From: Flectonema sp. DT1601
Lineage: Eukaryota > Euglenozoa > Diplonemea > Diplonemida > Diplonemidae
Assembly: GCA_964019425.1 (NCBI GenBank)
Contig: OZ025786.1
Location: forward strand, 186,001-250,000
Length of the DNA stretch: 64,000 nucleotides
Direction of reading: 5' to 3'
Shown here: positions 9,186 through 20,091 of the stretch, piece after piece
Numbering within the stretch: the stretch's first letter is position 1
Layout of the letters: each line of letters starts with the position of its first letter
The notes under the pieces: model-generated
Seen by the model: only the letters and a program-made list of their open reading frames with translations
What the model was told of the DNA's origin: nothing
Databases searched by the model: none
Program-made: the position numbers and the translations under genes

Positions 9186-12100
9186 GAGATTTTTGCTATT
9201 GGGGGGTCCAATAATTCCATTTTCGCTATTCAGTAAAAGAATTTTTTTTTTTTTCGCTGTTCACTGAATATGATAATTTTTTTTCGCTATTCACTGAAAG
9301 TGATAATTTTTTTTCTCTATTCAGTAACAAAAAAAAAAAAAATTTCGCTGTTCATGAAAAAAAAAAAAAAAAAAAAAATTCAAAAAAAAAAAAAAAAAAA
9401 AAAAAAATGACACTTTTTTTGCCACCAAAATATCCTTGAACATTTTCATACAAATCTGTGAATAAATGAATTGGTAACGGGTTGGTTAGTATTATGAACT
9501 TGATTGATTACTGTAACCTAATTTTCACTTTCGGTTTCTGTTTCTGATTCGCTTTCTACTTTTATTTTCTTTCTTGCCTTCAAGGCCGGCTTCTTCGATT
9601 TCTTTGGCGATGCCTTCTTCGCAGCTGATTGCTTAGCTGCTGCCTTCTTAGCCGCAGGTTTCGGATGGTTTGCCTCCGAGAGGGGCTCTTTGCAGGTAGT
9701 GGAGTAGTGTCCAAACCCCTGACAACGCGTACATTGTCTGCCTCCCTCTCCCTGAGACTTTATTCTCTTCTTTGGGGCACCAATTCCTCTCTGCGTTAAT
9801 GGTGGGAGGAGATCTGTTTTCAACCTCTCAATGAGGTAAACCCCAACTGGGCGGATCGGGGTGGCATACGCATTCCTGAGTGCACCATGTGTAAACTCCC
9901 TACTGACAGTGGACAGAGGGTTTATTTTTAGTGTCCTGTTTTTTGTTTTAAGGCTACATTCAAAATCATATACTGGGGAAGGTTGCAGCATACCTCAAAA
10001 AAGCACATGCATGGACACAGGGGACGCCTGTCTGTTCAGGCACCAAACAGGCGCACGTCACAATTTTTTCATTCGCGATGACCTTCACCAGGCGGGTACT
10101 TTCTCCCTTAATTACTGAAGCTGTGGGGATTACAATACAATATTAGTTTGAATGTTTTTGCAAGAGAGAGTTATAGGAATACCTTCATATACCTCCCCTA
10201 ACTTACTTACAGGTATTACATCGTAACGTGAGGCTTCGGCGTTAAGCGCCTCCACCTTGTCCTGCACGTGCTGTAGTACTCCGTCGTCGTTGCCTGTATC
10301 TTCCATGTGCCGTTCATAGAACCAACGAGAAAGCTGGCCTAGTAACCCGTTTAACAGGCCGAGGATGCTTTTCGCCCTTATCTTTGATAAGGAGGCGTTA
10401 AAGCTCTCCGCCAGGTTGGACGTTGTATGTCCATAATTCCGTGCTCTTATCTGGCACGTTGCCCATGATGTTGGGTCTTTCCCCTTCAGGTACTCCTGAA
10501 ATTCAGGATCGAGGGTGTCGAACACTTCCTCGTACCTCTCTTCCGATGACGTCATTCGAAGTTTCTTAAACTTCGACACGGCTTCCTTACTTTTGAAGGC
10601 AACCTTTATGTTGCGTTCCATGTGGGCTGAACACTTCAACCCCTTGGCCTGTGGGAACGACTTTTTCATCGCTGTGTCGAGGCCTTTCTGCTGGTCTGAC
10701 ATCAGTGCATACCCGTTGAAAAAATCTTCACCAAGCGTGCTGCGACACTTGTCAAAAAACCATCCCCAGGTTTTTTTGCTCTCGTTTCCTGTGATGGCAA
10801 AGGCAACTGGGAACTCTCGCCCAGAAGCATCCATGCCCAACAACGTTAGAAAATTCCCGACGTAGTACCCTTTCAGGGAGCACCCATCGGTCACCCCAAA
10901 ACCTTGGGGACAATGTTTTGCCCCGTCAATGCAGGGACCAAAGGCGAGGAACAAATGACAAAATCGTCCGTCCTTGTCCGCAATGTGCCACTTAGTCCCA
11001 GGGTTTGCCACCTCCGCTGCGCGGCACCACGACTCTAAGAATTTGTACCCGTCGTGGGGATCCCCGTTGATCTCCCTATCCGCCTTCTGCAGCGCGCGAT
11101 AGGCGGTGTCCTTCTTTATCACGACCCCCTTCTCCTTCATGTCTGCGATTAAACACGCCGCGGTGTATTTCTCTCCTAGAGACCTATGTTTAGTGTTGTG
11201 GCAAAAACTAATAGTAACCAACCAGACAATTATGAGGCAGGCAGGCATACCTACACTTTTCAGCAGCAAGGTATGAGACAGTATTCTTCATACCGTAGGA
11301 GCTGCTTTCTCCAACAGCACACGTGCTGTCGTGCCGAAGAACCACACGCGTTATGTGGTAGCAACCTTCGTCTGTTGCTGTGGCACATACTTTCCACCCA
11401 CATGCGTTTGTGCACGTGAATGTCACCCTTTTCCCCACTACGTGGCTTGTCTTAAACCCCCTTCCCGAAGAACAAGAAGCGAGGGTTACCCTCGCACGAA
11501 GTGCGTCAAAGGATTGAAAGGTTCCCTCAATACTAGGTCTTGTGTCAGCCAAAGCTGAGGCAGGCTGAGTTTCAGTGGCAGCAGGTTGAGTTTCAACTAT
11601 GTTTCCGGGCATCTTAGAGATTGAGAATAAGAGTTTGTAGTAAAAGAGTAAAAGCCTAGAGAGAAAGAAAAACGTTTATGATTAGGAACTTGTACGTTTT
11701 ACTGAACGAAGCATCGTAGGCGACCAGTTTCCTTCGAGAATCCGCAGATGGTGCAGGGCTAAACCGAGATGAGGAAGATAACACCCGCACACGGATGTTG
11801 AGATAACGTTTGTATGATGTTCATCTGGCTTGACGAGATTAGCAAAGACAAGTACTCACGGAAAGGTTGGGTTGTTCGTCAGGTCCTGATAGTGTGCTCA
11901 GCCTCTGAAAAATTTACTGAGTGCATGCAAAGAACGGTATGTGTGCAGGGCTGGGTCACCTTACAGAGAACTGTTGTCCTCTTACACGTCATTCCAACCG
12001 AATTTCAAAGTCAAGACACCTGCGAGTTACAGACAGCCTGGTCGCAAGCGACACTCCTGTTTCTGACCGGGTTATCAGGGTATCTAACTCATGCAAGCAT

Positions 12101-12386
12101 GAGAGCTTTTTTAAGGCTACTTTGAATTATCAAGAGCGCAGTACTGCCCGAAGGGTTCCCGCGTGTCAAGATGCATTTGCATGTACTGAGCAGAAGTTCC
12201 AGAAAGATTACTTTTATCATTTCCCAAGTCATCACATCCTTGACCGTTTGTGTTATTGGCTTTCAATCCATCCATTATCATAAATCCACAGATGAGTGTG
12301 CTGAATAGAAAGTAAAACAGCACAAAGCTCTTGTCCAAGTGACAAAAAAAATTGTTCAAGGTACCAGCATGTTCCCAGCAAAGAAG

Positions 12387-12420
<34 letters not shown>

Positions 12421-12697
12421 AAAAAAAATTTTTTTTTTTGGCAGTGGAAAAAGTTGTAACTTGTAGTGAACAGCGAAAAAAAAATTTCAACTTCTAGTGA
12501 ATAGCGAAAAAAAATTTGTAACTTGTAGTGAATAGCGAAAAAAAATTTGTAACTTGTAGTGAACAGCGAAAAAAAAAAATTTCTTTTACTGAACGGCGAA
12601 AAAAAATTATCACTTCTAGTGAACAGCGAAAAAAAAGTTACTGCTTTTAGTGAATAGCGAAAATGACATTATCAGGCACCCCAATAGCGAAAATCTC
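9186..12697 (-). mobile_element. Complete MULE transposon, MULE-2
   Basis: The inverted termini begin GAGATTTTTGCTATTGGGG (9186) and, at the other end (12644-12697 read on the minus strand), GAGATTTTCGCTATTGGGG; about 46 of 54 positions match. An exact 9-bp duplication TTCTTTTTA flanks the element (9177-9185 and 12698-12706). Multiple subterminal copies of TTCGCTATTCACTGAA-type motifs follow the left end, and their complements (AGTGAATAGCGAAAA) precede the right end. It encodes a spliced transposase on the minus strand. The segment 11613-12440 between gene and right end has no recognisable gene and may be the promoter side. Confidence 0.92.
9518..11612 (-). CDS. MULE transposase, 624 aa, four exons
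   Basis: I reconstruct exons 11612-11251, 11183-10183, 10120-9994 and 9902-9518. The introns are 67, 62 and 91 bp with GT-AG ends, and all phases agree (2, 1, 2), giving 624 codons plus stop. Exon 1 encodes a Cys/His-patterned DNA-binding region. Exon 2 carries the MULE core: Asp in VTDGCSLKG (near 219), Asp in MSDQQKGLD (near 283) and Glu in SNLAESFNA (near 380). Exon 3 contains the SWIM finger (CAC...PCVH). Exon 4 has a CCHC knuckle (CTRC...GH...C) and a Lys/Ala tail with an acidic end. Each exon taken alone looks like a fragment; spliced, the gene appears complete. It is related in layout to the transposase of MULE-1 but clearly a different family member. Confidence 0.82.
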
Positions 12698-12829
12698 TTC
12701 TTTTTATTTATTTTTTAAAGAAAAAAACTGAAAATAGAAATTAGTCGACAAAGTCGAACGATAAAAAAAACAATGATAACATTGTTTATTCTATTTTTTT
12801 TATTTTAAATTCTTTTTATTTATTTTTTA
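12698..12829. repeat. Satellite block right of MULE-2
   Basis: One unit of the short satellite form with the AACAATGATAACATTGTT hairpin, beginning with the 9-bp target duplication of MULE-2. The array ends near 12829 at TTTTTTAACAGGAGTTAAG. Confidence 0.9.
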
Positions 12830-14264
12830 ACAGGAGTTAAGATCACTTACATGAGTTAACACAACACAGATACGAGAGTCGCAAACTGAAGTAACACTAC
12901 CAATTCAACAAAAAATAATCAGGATCGGACACAAGGAGGAGAGTTCATTCTACCTCTCATTGTCCTTGCTGGTATCTTAAGTGTCTTGGTATCTCTTGTG
13001 TGTCGGTATCTCGGAAGTGCTGGTATCTCGTATGTGCGTTGGTATCTCTTGCGTGTTGGTATCTCTTGCACATAAAAAAAAAAAAAATATTGAGTTAACA
13101 TGATCAGTTTTATTTAACATTAAAGACAGACCGGAACTATTTGAAAATAAAATGTAGATGGGAAACAGTGAAAATTAAAATGAATGATAAGATTAAATGA
13201 GATTTATGACATAACAGACCAGATAGAGAGTAATAAAGGGAAAAGGAAAACGGGAAGGGTTCATTCACTTAGTTAAAGTTAAGACCGATTAGTCAGTTTA
13301 AGGTCTTGACTAGGACCAACAAAAAAAAAAAAAAATAAATAAATAAATAACGATCAAGCTGAGCTGATCTTGTTTTTATTAAAATAAGGGGAGCGGGAGG
13401 GATGGGAGGAATAAAGGAAAAAAAAAGAAAAGGTCGATCAATTGGATCTGATCGTCGAGAAGAAGAAGACAATTATTTTAAAGGTCGATCGGCATAGCCG
13501 ATCGTTGAGAAAAAATAACCAGATATAAATACAATCAGTTTAAATTTAAAAAAAAAAAAAAAAAGATTAACGATCAAGCTGAGCTGATCTTGTTTTTATT
13601 AAAATAAGGGGAGCGGGAGGGATGGAAAGAATAAAGGAAAAAAAAAAAAAAAAAAAAAAAAGGTCGATCAATTGGATCTGATCGTCGAGAAGAAGAAAAC
13701 AATTATTTTAAAAAAAATGATCGGTATAGCCGATCGTTGAGAAAAGAACAGATATAAATACAATCGGTTTTGGTGATCGACGAGTGGAGCGATCACTTGA
13801 CAAGAAGGAAAAAAGAAAGGACCGATTAATTGGGGCTTTGGTTGTATTCCCAAGGCATGTTTTTTTTTTTTTTTTTTTTATTATTCATTTACATTTACAT
13901 TTTTTTTTTTTTTTTTTTTTTAAATTAATAATCACATTTTGTTCAAAAATATTTCATATTAGAGTAAAAGAAAAAGAAAAAAAAAGAGATAAGAGAAAAA
14001 AAAAAAAAAAACCATTGCTGGCCCCCTCACCACTCATAGAGGATGAGGAGGCCAGTAAGGCGTCACTCAAATCTATGCCAAGCCTTGGGAACTTGGATTG
14101 GGGTTTAGACCATTTACAATTAACAATTAACAATTAATCTGATTAACGTTATGATCTGACGGACATAAACATATCGACAAAATATTACAAACAAAACGAA
14201 CAATAAATAATAAATAAGCTAATAAACTAAATAAACAAAGTGATGTGAAAGTAAGGAAAAAGAA
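12830..14264. repeat. Low-complexity spacer with minisatellite and a 220-bp tandem duplication
   Basis: A run of about six imperfect copies of a GGTATCTCTTGTGTG-like motif lies at 12968-13075. Two copies of a roughly 200-bp sequence start near 13349 and 13569 (period 220). They contain GATCAAGCTGAGCTGATCTTG and GGTCGATCAATTGGATCTG. Diverged satellite words (CAGTTTAAGGTCTTGACTAGGA near 13297; GCCGATCGTTGAG) suggest decayed array edges. Long A and T runs follow. I see no gene. Confidence 0.7.
13349..13765. repeat. Two-copy direct repeat, period about 220 bp
   Basis: Copy one is about 13349-13545 and copy two about 13569-13765. They are nearly identical except for A-run length and a few substitutions. 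Both contain AACGATCAAGCTGAGCTGAT, GGGGAGCGGGAGGGATGG and paired CGATC/GATCG motifs like those of the satellite. Confidence 0.8.
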
Positions 14265-14798
14265 TTACAAGGGGGTGGAGTCACCGTGAACGTCATCAGC
14301 AGAACATCTCCTTCGATTATAACGATATCTTGATGGAGGGGTCCGTTTTTTCAGAGTTGAACGCTCAGACTTTCTCGGCGGAGTTTCAATTTCCTCATGT
14401 TCTTCTGTGTCTGGCGGACTCAAACCTTCTGCCCATGAAGCTAATTGGAACTTCAGGGCCGCAATTTGAGACCGTGCCAAGGCGAGTTGAACATTTAAAT
14501 CGCTCGCCAGTCCCGTTAACATCATGGATTGCTCAAGCTGCTCTGCGTGAGTTGTACACCGTTGGTGATTCAGCTCCGAGAGGCGAAGTTGGGCATCCAA
14601 AAGTTGTTCTGAGAGCTCTGCCGCTTTCTCGTTTGTTTCGAGAGAGTCATCTACTGCTCGACAGTAGTTCTCGAGTAAGTCAATCCTACCCTCGGACCAT
14701 TGTCTCGCAATAGGTGTATTCTCTTTAACGGAGATAACGTGACTCTCTTGTCGTAAAATCTTGGTCGGCGTGCGGTCGAGAGCTTCACTCTGCGGCAT
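14265..14798 (-). CDS. Coiled-coil protein of unknown function, 177 aa
   Basis: An uninterrupted frame runs from ATG at 14798 to the stop at 14265. Residues about 35-120 are Glu/Leu/Gln-rich with heptad-like spacing, suggesting a coiled coil. The C-terminal third is Arg/Lys/Pro-rich (PPRKSERS, RYNRRRCS). No enzymatic motif is visible and I do not recognise a family. It lies head to head with, and about 100 bp from, the truncated polymerase fragment, so it may belong to the same mobile element, but nothing in its sequence proves that. Codon use is more GC-balanced than in the surrounding spacer, which argues for real coding. Confidence 0.45.
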   Translation of the reverse strand: MPQSEALDRTPTKILRQESHVISVKENTPIARQWSEGRIDLLENYCRAVDDSLETNEKAAELSEQLLDAQLRLSELNHQRCTTHAEQLEQSMMLTGLASDLNVQLALARSQIAALKFQLASWAEGLSPPDTEEHEEIETPPRKSERSTLKKRTPPSRYRYNRRRCSADDVHGDSTPL

Positions 14799-14836
14799 TG
14801 TCGGAGGAATTGAGGCTAGAGGACAAAGAGGGGTGA

Positions 14837-16865
14837 TATAATTACGGTAAGAAGTACACTCGCAACAACCTCGATGCCATCAAGAACAACAGTGAGACAA
14901 CGATGCTCATATCGTTCAAGTTCAAACGAGGTGAGTACATGGATCGCATCAAAGTATGTGTAAAGGATAGTCTTCAGCTGATCCCATCATCGCTTGATAC
15001 ATTGTTGAAGAACCTGCCGAACAACCACAAACCTAGGATGACAGCCTTCATGTCTAAGAAGCTTGCAGATGCTGGTGCTGAAGTAAATGAGGAGAACCTA
15101 AGCTTACTCCTATCTAAAGGTGCGTTCCCATACACATGGTTTAAGAATCACAAGAGGTTAAGTGCCAAGGAGTTGCCTCCAAAGAAAGAATGGTATGACA
15201 CACTTAGCGATAAGCACATCAGCAGGGAGACGTTCGCCAAGGCAAAGAAGATATGGAGCATGCTGAAGATGAAGTCCTTCAAAGACTATCACGATCTATA
15301 TCTGGCAGGGGATGCATTGGGATTGGCTGATGTGATGGACAACTACCGCAACACATTTATAGCCTCTCATAGACTCGATCCAGTCTACTATGTTTCACTG
15401 AGCAGTTACAGTTGGGATGCGATGCTCCTGAATACCAACGTCCAACTAGACTTGATATCTGACCCAGACATGTATGCATTCTTCGAAGATCAGAAGCGAG
15501 GTGGTCTAACAATGGCTGTTCAAAGGCATGTAAAGGCAAACATCCCAAACACTGCAGACTTCAACAAGGACAAGGACCCAAGCTATCTTTGGTACACAGA
15601 TGCAAACAACCTGTATGGTTGGGCGATGATGAAGTTCTTGCCCTATGCAAACTTCCAGTGGGTGAAGGACACCTCATTTGTAACCCCAGAGTTCATAAGG
15701 AGCTATGATGATCAACAGTCAACAGGATATGCTATAGAGGTTGACCTAGAGTATCCTGAGTCGTTGCACAAGGACCACTGGGACTTCCCACTCGCCCCAT
15801 ACAACAGATCAGTAGACTATGACGAACTGTCTCCATATCAGAAGGGTGAGCTGGGTTGCAAGAAGGACAAGGCTGGTCATAAGAAGTTGATATGCGACTT
15901 CAATCCAAGAGTCAAACAGATCTACAATATCGAGTACCTGTCGTTCCTGTTAGATCACGGTTTGGTGCTGAAGAAAGTTCATCGCATTGTCAGCTATGAT
16001 CAGAAGGCTTGGCTTAGACAGTACATTGAGTTGAATACAGGGTTTAGACAGCAGGCTAAGAATGAATTTGAGAAGGACCTATATAAGTTACTGAACAACG
16101 CAGTCTATGGCAAGACACTGGAGAACGTTCGTGGTAGAGCTTCATGTAAGATAGTTGAGAACGACTATGACAAATTAGTAAAGGAACAATCTCACTATGC
16201 ATTCAAGTTCAGTAGAGTTGACATTGGTAACTTCTGCATGTTGGATATGCACAAGCGGAGCGTAACCCTCAACAAGCCTGTATATGCTGGTAGTCAGATC
16301 TTAGACTACAGCAAACAACTTATGACAGGCTTCTTCTATGACAAACTAATCCCACACTATGGACGGGACAACATATCACTCGTCTATACTGACACAGACA
16401 GCTTCATTCTACACATCAAGACAGATGACCTACATAAGTCACTGGAAGGTATCAAGGATGAACTGGACACCTGCAACTACCCAGAGGACCACTTCCTGTT
16501 CTCAAACAAACAAGAAGGTTGCGGGGTACTTCAAGGATGAGACAGATGGCAAACTGATCAGTGAAGGTATCTTCCTAAGAGCCAAGACATATGCTTACAC
16601 ATTAGTTGATGAAGCCCAAACACATGTAAAAGCTAAGGGAGTTCCAAGATCCAAGTCTGCAAAGTTTAAATTAGATGACTTCTCTAACACTCTTGAGACT
16701 GGTGAGAGTAAGTCTGTGACCTACAACTCCATAACCAGTAAGAGTACAAGACTAATGACAAAAGAGTTCCAACGTGTTGCATTAAGTAGATATGATGACA
16801 AGCGATACATCTGCCCTGATGGCAAGAGGACCCTTGCATATGGTAGCATTGAGATCCCGAAGTAA
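14837..16865 (+). pseudogene. Maverick/Polinton-type DNA polymerase B, 5'-truncated and frameshifted
   Basis: The frame matches protein-primed family B DNA polymerases of Maverick/Polinton (adintovirus-like) elements. There is an Exo III-like YLAGDALGLADV, the palm motif A region DANNLYGW, the motif B region NNAVYGKTLEN and the catalytic motif C YTDTDS. The frame opens at about 14837 after a stop and has no ATG until 14903. The Exo I/II part of the N-terminus is absent, so the copy is truncated. A shift to another frame occurs in an A-rich stretch near 16503-16516; the C-terminal segment then reads on to the stop at 16865. Whether the shift is real decay or a sequencing error cannot be told here. 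No terminal repeats, integrase, ATPase or capsid genes of such an element are found nearby, so this is a relic. Confidence 0.87.
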
Positions 16866-17101
16866 CTTTACCTGCATATCCATACTATTATTTAAATCAA
16901 TTATTTCTCCACAGGAACCTAACACATATTTAAACACAAGTCAAGTGATGTAAGCCAAACACCAGCTTCAGTTCTCAAGTAAGACAGGATGGAATGCCTT
17001 TTTTCTGTTACAATTTCATGGCTCAGTAATAAATTTGTGCAGTTTCTTACCTCAACATATATTCACAGTTAAACCCCATCCTCTATTTGCTTCTTTTAAA
17101 A

Positions 17102-18493
17102 ATGACGAAGAAGAAGGCTGTAAAAAAGGCAGCAAAGAAAACTGGGAAGAAGTCTGTAAGCAGCAGCAGCAGCAGTTCTACCAGTCACAAGGAAATGACT
17201 CCGAAACAAAAACCGAAAGCTACATCAGGTAGTCCACCCTCACCAAAGTCATCATTGAAGAAGGAAAAGAAGGCGAGAGGTAGTGATGATAATGAACCAG
17301 GTGAATATGACTTGAGGAAGGTACAATGGAATCTGGTTGTTGATGCAGAGAAAATGATCAAAGACAAAGAGGCAGATCTGAAGAAAGCTAATGACAAGTT
17401 GAATGAGTGTGTAGCTAAAGATGATTTCAAATCGAATGCATACAAGCATTGGAAAGAGCAAATAAAGAAACTGGAGGCTAGCATTAAGAGACTCGAAGGC
17501 CGAGAGGCAAGTTACCGTAAGAGTGCAGAGAATGAACAAGCGAGGAGGGTGAACACATCTTCAAGGGGATTTATGTTAAAGGGTACTGTGCCAGATGGTT
17601 TCAGCTATGGGAAGTACAAGGGGAATCTCTACAAATCTGCCGCGAACTTGCAGGGATATTCAATGAAGTGTGAATATGAAAAGACTGGAATAAGCGATTT
17701 AGCACCTGAAGGTCAATTAACAAGCAACAGCAACCTTAACGTCGAACTCTACTTCGAAACCAAGGAGAGGGCAGTGGACATGTGCAACAAGTGGGAAAAG
17801 CACCACAAACGGTTTGACCTGAATGAGATGAAACCTGTTCGTTTTGAACTTCAAGAAGCTCCTGAAGATTTCAATTTCGACTTCAATCAAAGGGTGAAGG
17901 AGAGAGATTACGACGATCAGGACACACCGAAGCGGACCTTTGCAGTAACAGAGGCACAGCAGACAGAGAGTATCCCCTCACACACCAGGGTAACCAAGGA
18001 ACAGGTCGAATACGAATCGCTGATGGACCACAGTAACGATCAGTTTTACGCCCTCAAATCATGTCACATATTAGAGAAGAGAGCGTGCAAAGGAAATAAG
18101 GCCTATGCTGACAACGATCCTGCAAACCGCCTTTTCATGAATGGAGACCTACACTCGATGTATGATGAACTTAACCTGTTGTCTGTTACCAGTGAACAAA
18201 CGAAATTCAAAAAAAACGATGACCAACGTTGCCCTGTAACCTTGCATCTTTATTTCAAGACACCAGAGCTTGCAATCCAGTACTTTTCGTGCTTACGCTC
18301 TCCAACACTGTCAGCTATTAATTCATGTGTCATTGCAGTTACAATAACTCATACAAAACCATCAGATTTTGTGAAATATCTGGTTGAACGGCATAACCGC
18401 AATATGCAAAACATGCAAGTAAGTGACAGTGTCAGTGTAAACAGCCAGCAAAATCTTGATGGTTGTGAGGAAGAAGGAACAGAAGAAAATTAA
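17102..18493 (+). CDS. Lys-rich protein with C-terminal HNH-like motif, 463 aa
   Basis: ATG at 17102 opens a complete frame. The first 60 residues are Lys/Ser/Pro-rich with a poly-Ser run (nucleic-acid-binding character). Residues about 80-150 look like a charged coiled coil. Near residues 321-355 the order CHIL, DNDPANRL, LHSMYD gives His322, Asn342 and His351, the spacing of an HNH nuclease fold of the type with HI...N..L...LH..FD. Two similar strand-like segments (VELYFETKERA near 220 and LHLYFKTPELA near 380) may be an internal duplication. It starts about 240 bp after the polymerase relic, in the same direction and with similar base composition, so it may be element-borne. The HNH call is my inference from motif order and needs a profile search. 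Confidence 0.5.
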   Translation: MTKKKAVKKAAKKTGKKSVSSSSSSSTSHKEMTPKQKPKATSGSPPSPKSSLKKEKKARGSDDNEPGEYDLRKVQWNLVVDAEKMIKDKEADLKKANDKLNECVAKDDFKSNAYKHWKEQIKKLEASIKRLEGREASYRKSAENEQARRVNTSSRGFMLKGTVPDGFSYGKYKGNLYKSAANLQGYSMKCEYEKTGISDLAPEGQLTSNSNLNVELYFETKERAVDMCNKWEKHHKRFDLNEMKPVRFELQEAPEDFNFDFNQRVKERDYDDQDTPKRTFAVTEAQQTESIPSHTRVTKEQVEYESLMDHSNDQFYALKSCHILEKRACKGNKAYADNDPANRLFMNGDLHSMYDELNLLSVTSEQTKFKKNDDQRCPVTLHLYFKTPELAIQYFSCLRSPTLSAINSCVIAVTITHTKPSDFVKYLVERHNRNMQNMQVSDSVSVNSQQNLDGCEEEGTEEN

Positions 18494-18710
18494 AGTAGTG
18501 ACTAGTAGGTTTACAGTTGGTAAAGGAATACTTGCATAGACATAGTATACTAGTACTTTTTATTAGGTAGAGAACTTTCTTCCGCTGACAGATTCTTCAG
18601 TCTGTCAGCTATCTTTAGTGAGCCATCTGTTTAACAATTTGACATGGACGCTGCTTGGTGCATTGTTTGATTAAGTCTTTTTTCTCACTCAGTTGCAATT
18701 CTTTGAGAAG

Positions 18711-19690
18711 AACAGAACAGAACAGAACAGAACAGAACAGAACAGAACAGAACAGAACAGAACAGAACAGAACAGAACAGAACAGAACAGAACAGAACAG
18801 AACAGAACAGAACAGAACAGAACAGAACAGAACAGAACAGAACAGAACAGAACAGAACAGAACAGAACAGAACAGAACAGAACAGAACAGAACAGAACAG
18901 AACAGAACAGAACAGAACAGAACAGAACAGAACAGAACAGAACAGAACAGAACAGAACAGAACAGAACAGAACAGAACAGAACAGAACAGAACAGAACAG
19001 AACAGAACAGAACAGAACAGAACAGAACAGAACAGAACAGAACAGAACAGAACAGAACAGAACAGAACAGAACAGAACAGAACAGAACAGAACAGAACAG
19101 AACAGAACAGAACAGAACAGAACAGAACAGAACAGAACAGAACAGAACAGAACAGAACAGAACAGAACAGAACAGAACAGAACAGAACAGAACAGAACAG
19201 AACAGAACAGAACAGAACAGAACAGAACAGAACAGAACAGAACAGAACAGAACAGAACAGAACAGAACAGAACAGAACAGAACAGAACAGAACAGAACAG
19301 AACAGAACAGAACAGAACAGAACAGAACAGAACAGAACAGAACAGAACAGAACAGAACAGAACAGAACAGAACAGAACAGAACAGAACAGAACAGAACAG
19401 AACAGAACAGAACAGAACAGAACAGAACAGAACAGAACAGAACAGAACAGAACAGAACAGAACAGAACAGAACAGAACAGAACAGAACAGAACAGAACAG
19501 AACAGAACAGAACAGAACAGAACAGAACAGAACAGAACAGAACAGAACAGAACAGAACAGAACAGAACAGAACAGAACAGAACAGAACAGAACAGAACAG
19601 AACAGAACAGAACAGAACAGAACAGAACAGAACAGAACAGAACAGAACAGAACAGAACAGAACAGAACAGAACAGAACAGAACAGAACAG
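18711..19690. repeat. (AACAG)196 pentanucleotide microsatellite
   Basis: 980 bp made of 196 uninterrupted, identical copies of AACAG. No substitution is visible over the whole run. Because the unit is 5 bp, every plus frame reads a 15-nt cycle without stops, and the minus strand gives one more. The resulting 340-400-residue open frames are artefacts of the repeat, not genes. Confidence 0.98.
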
Positions 19691-20036
19691 TCTGAACGAG
19701 AATGAGCCCCTCAGTGATTAAACTCACCGCACACGCGATGCGCCGGTCCAAAGTCCGGAACCTCACCACAAGCGATGGTAAGGAAGGGTGATGGGTCACT
19801 GGGCACAAGCGATGCCCATTTAGTTGTCAAAGTGACATGACGTATGGCAAACTGAACAGGTTTGACATCGCACAGCACACCAGCACCAACGGTACCATCT
19901 GGATATCACTCACTTTTTTCACTAGAATTCACACATTTTCACACATTTTCACACATTTTCACACATTTTCACACATTTTCACAGGATTTCACTACCAGAA
20001 AGCAGCAAAAAATTAAGTGAAATATCGTGAAAAATC
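19691..20036. repeat. Spacer with CACATTTTCA and GTGAAAAATC repeats
   Basis: About five tandem copies of the 10-bp unit CACATTTTCA lie near 19930-19982. They are followed by repeated ATCGTGAAAA motifs up to about 20080, which read as TTTTCACGAT on the other strand. This is the appearance of subterminal repeats of a DNA transposon, but I cannot place its ends. Confidence 0.6.
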
Positions 20037-20091
20037 GTGAAAAATCGTGAATTTTCGTGTAGCAAAGTGAAAAATCGTGAACACCTCCACC

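Noticed and set aside
11814-12283. Two overlapping plus-strand frames inside MULE-2
   Set aside because: No recognisable domain, overlapping in two frames, located on the 5' side of the transposase; likely chance.
18615-19808. Open frames of 340-400 residues on both strands
   Set aside because: They are generated by the stop-free AACAG repeat; the encoded EQNRT and CSVLF cycles have no independent support.
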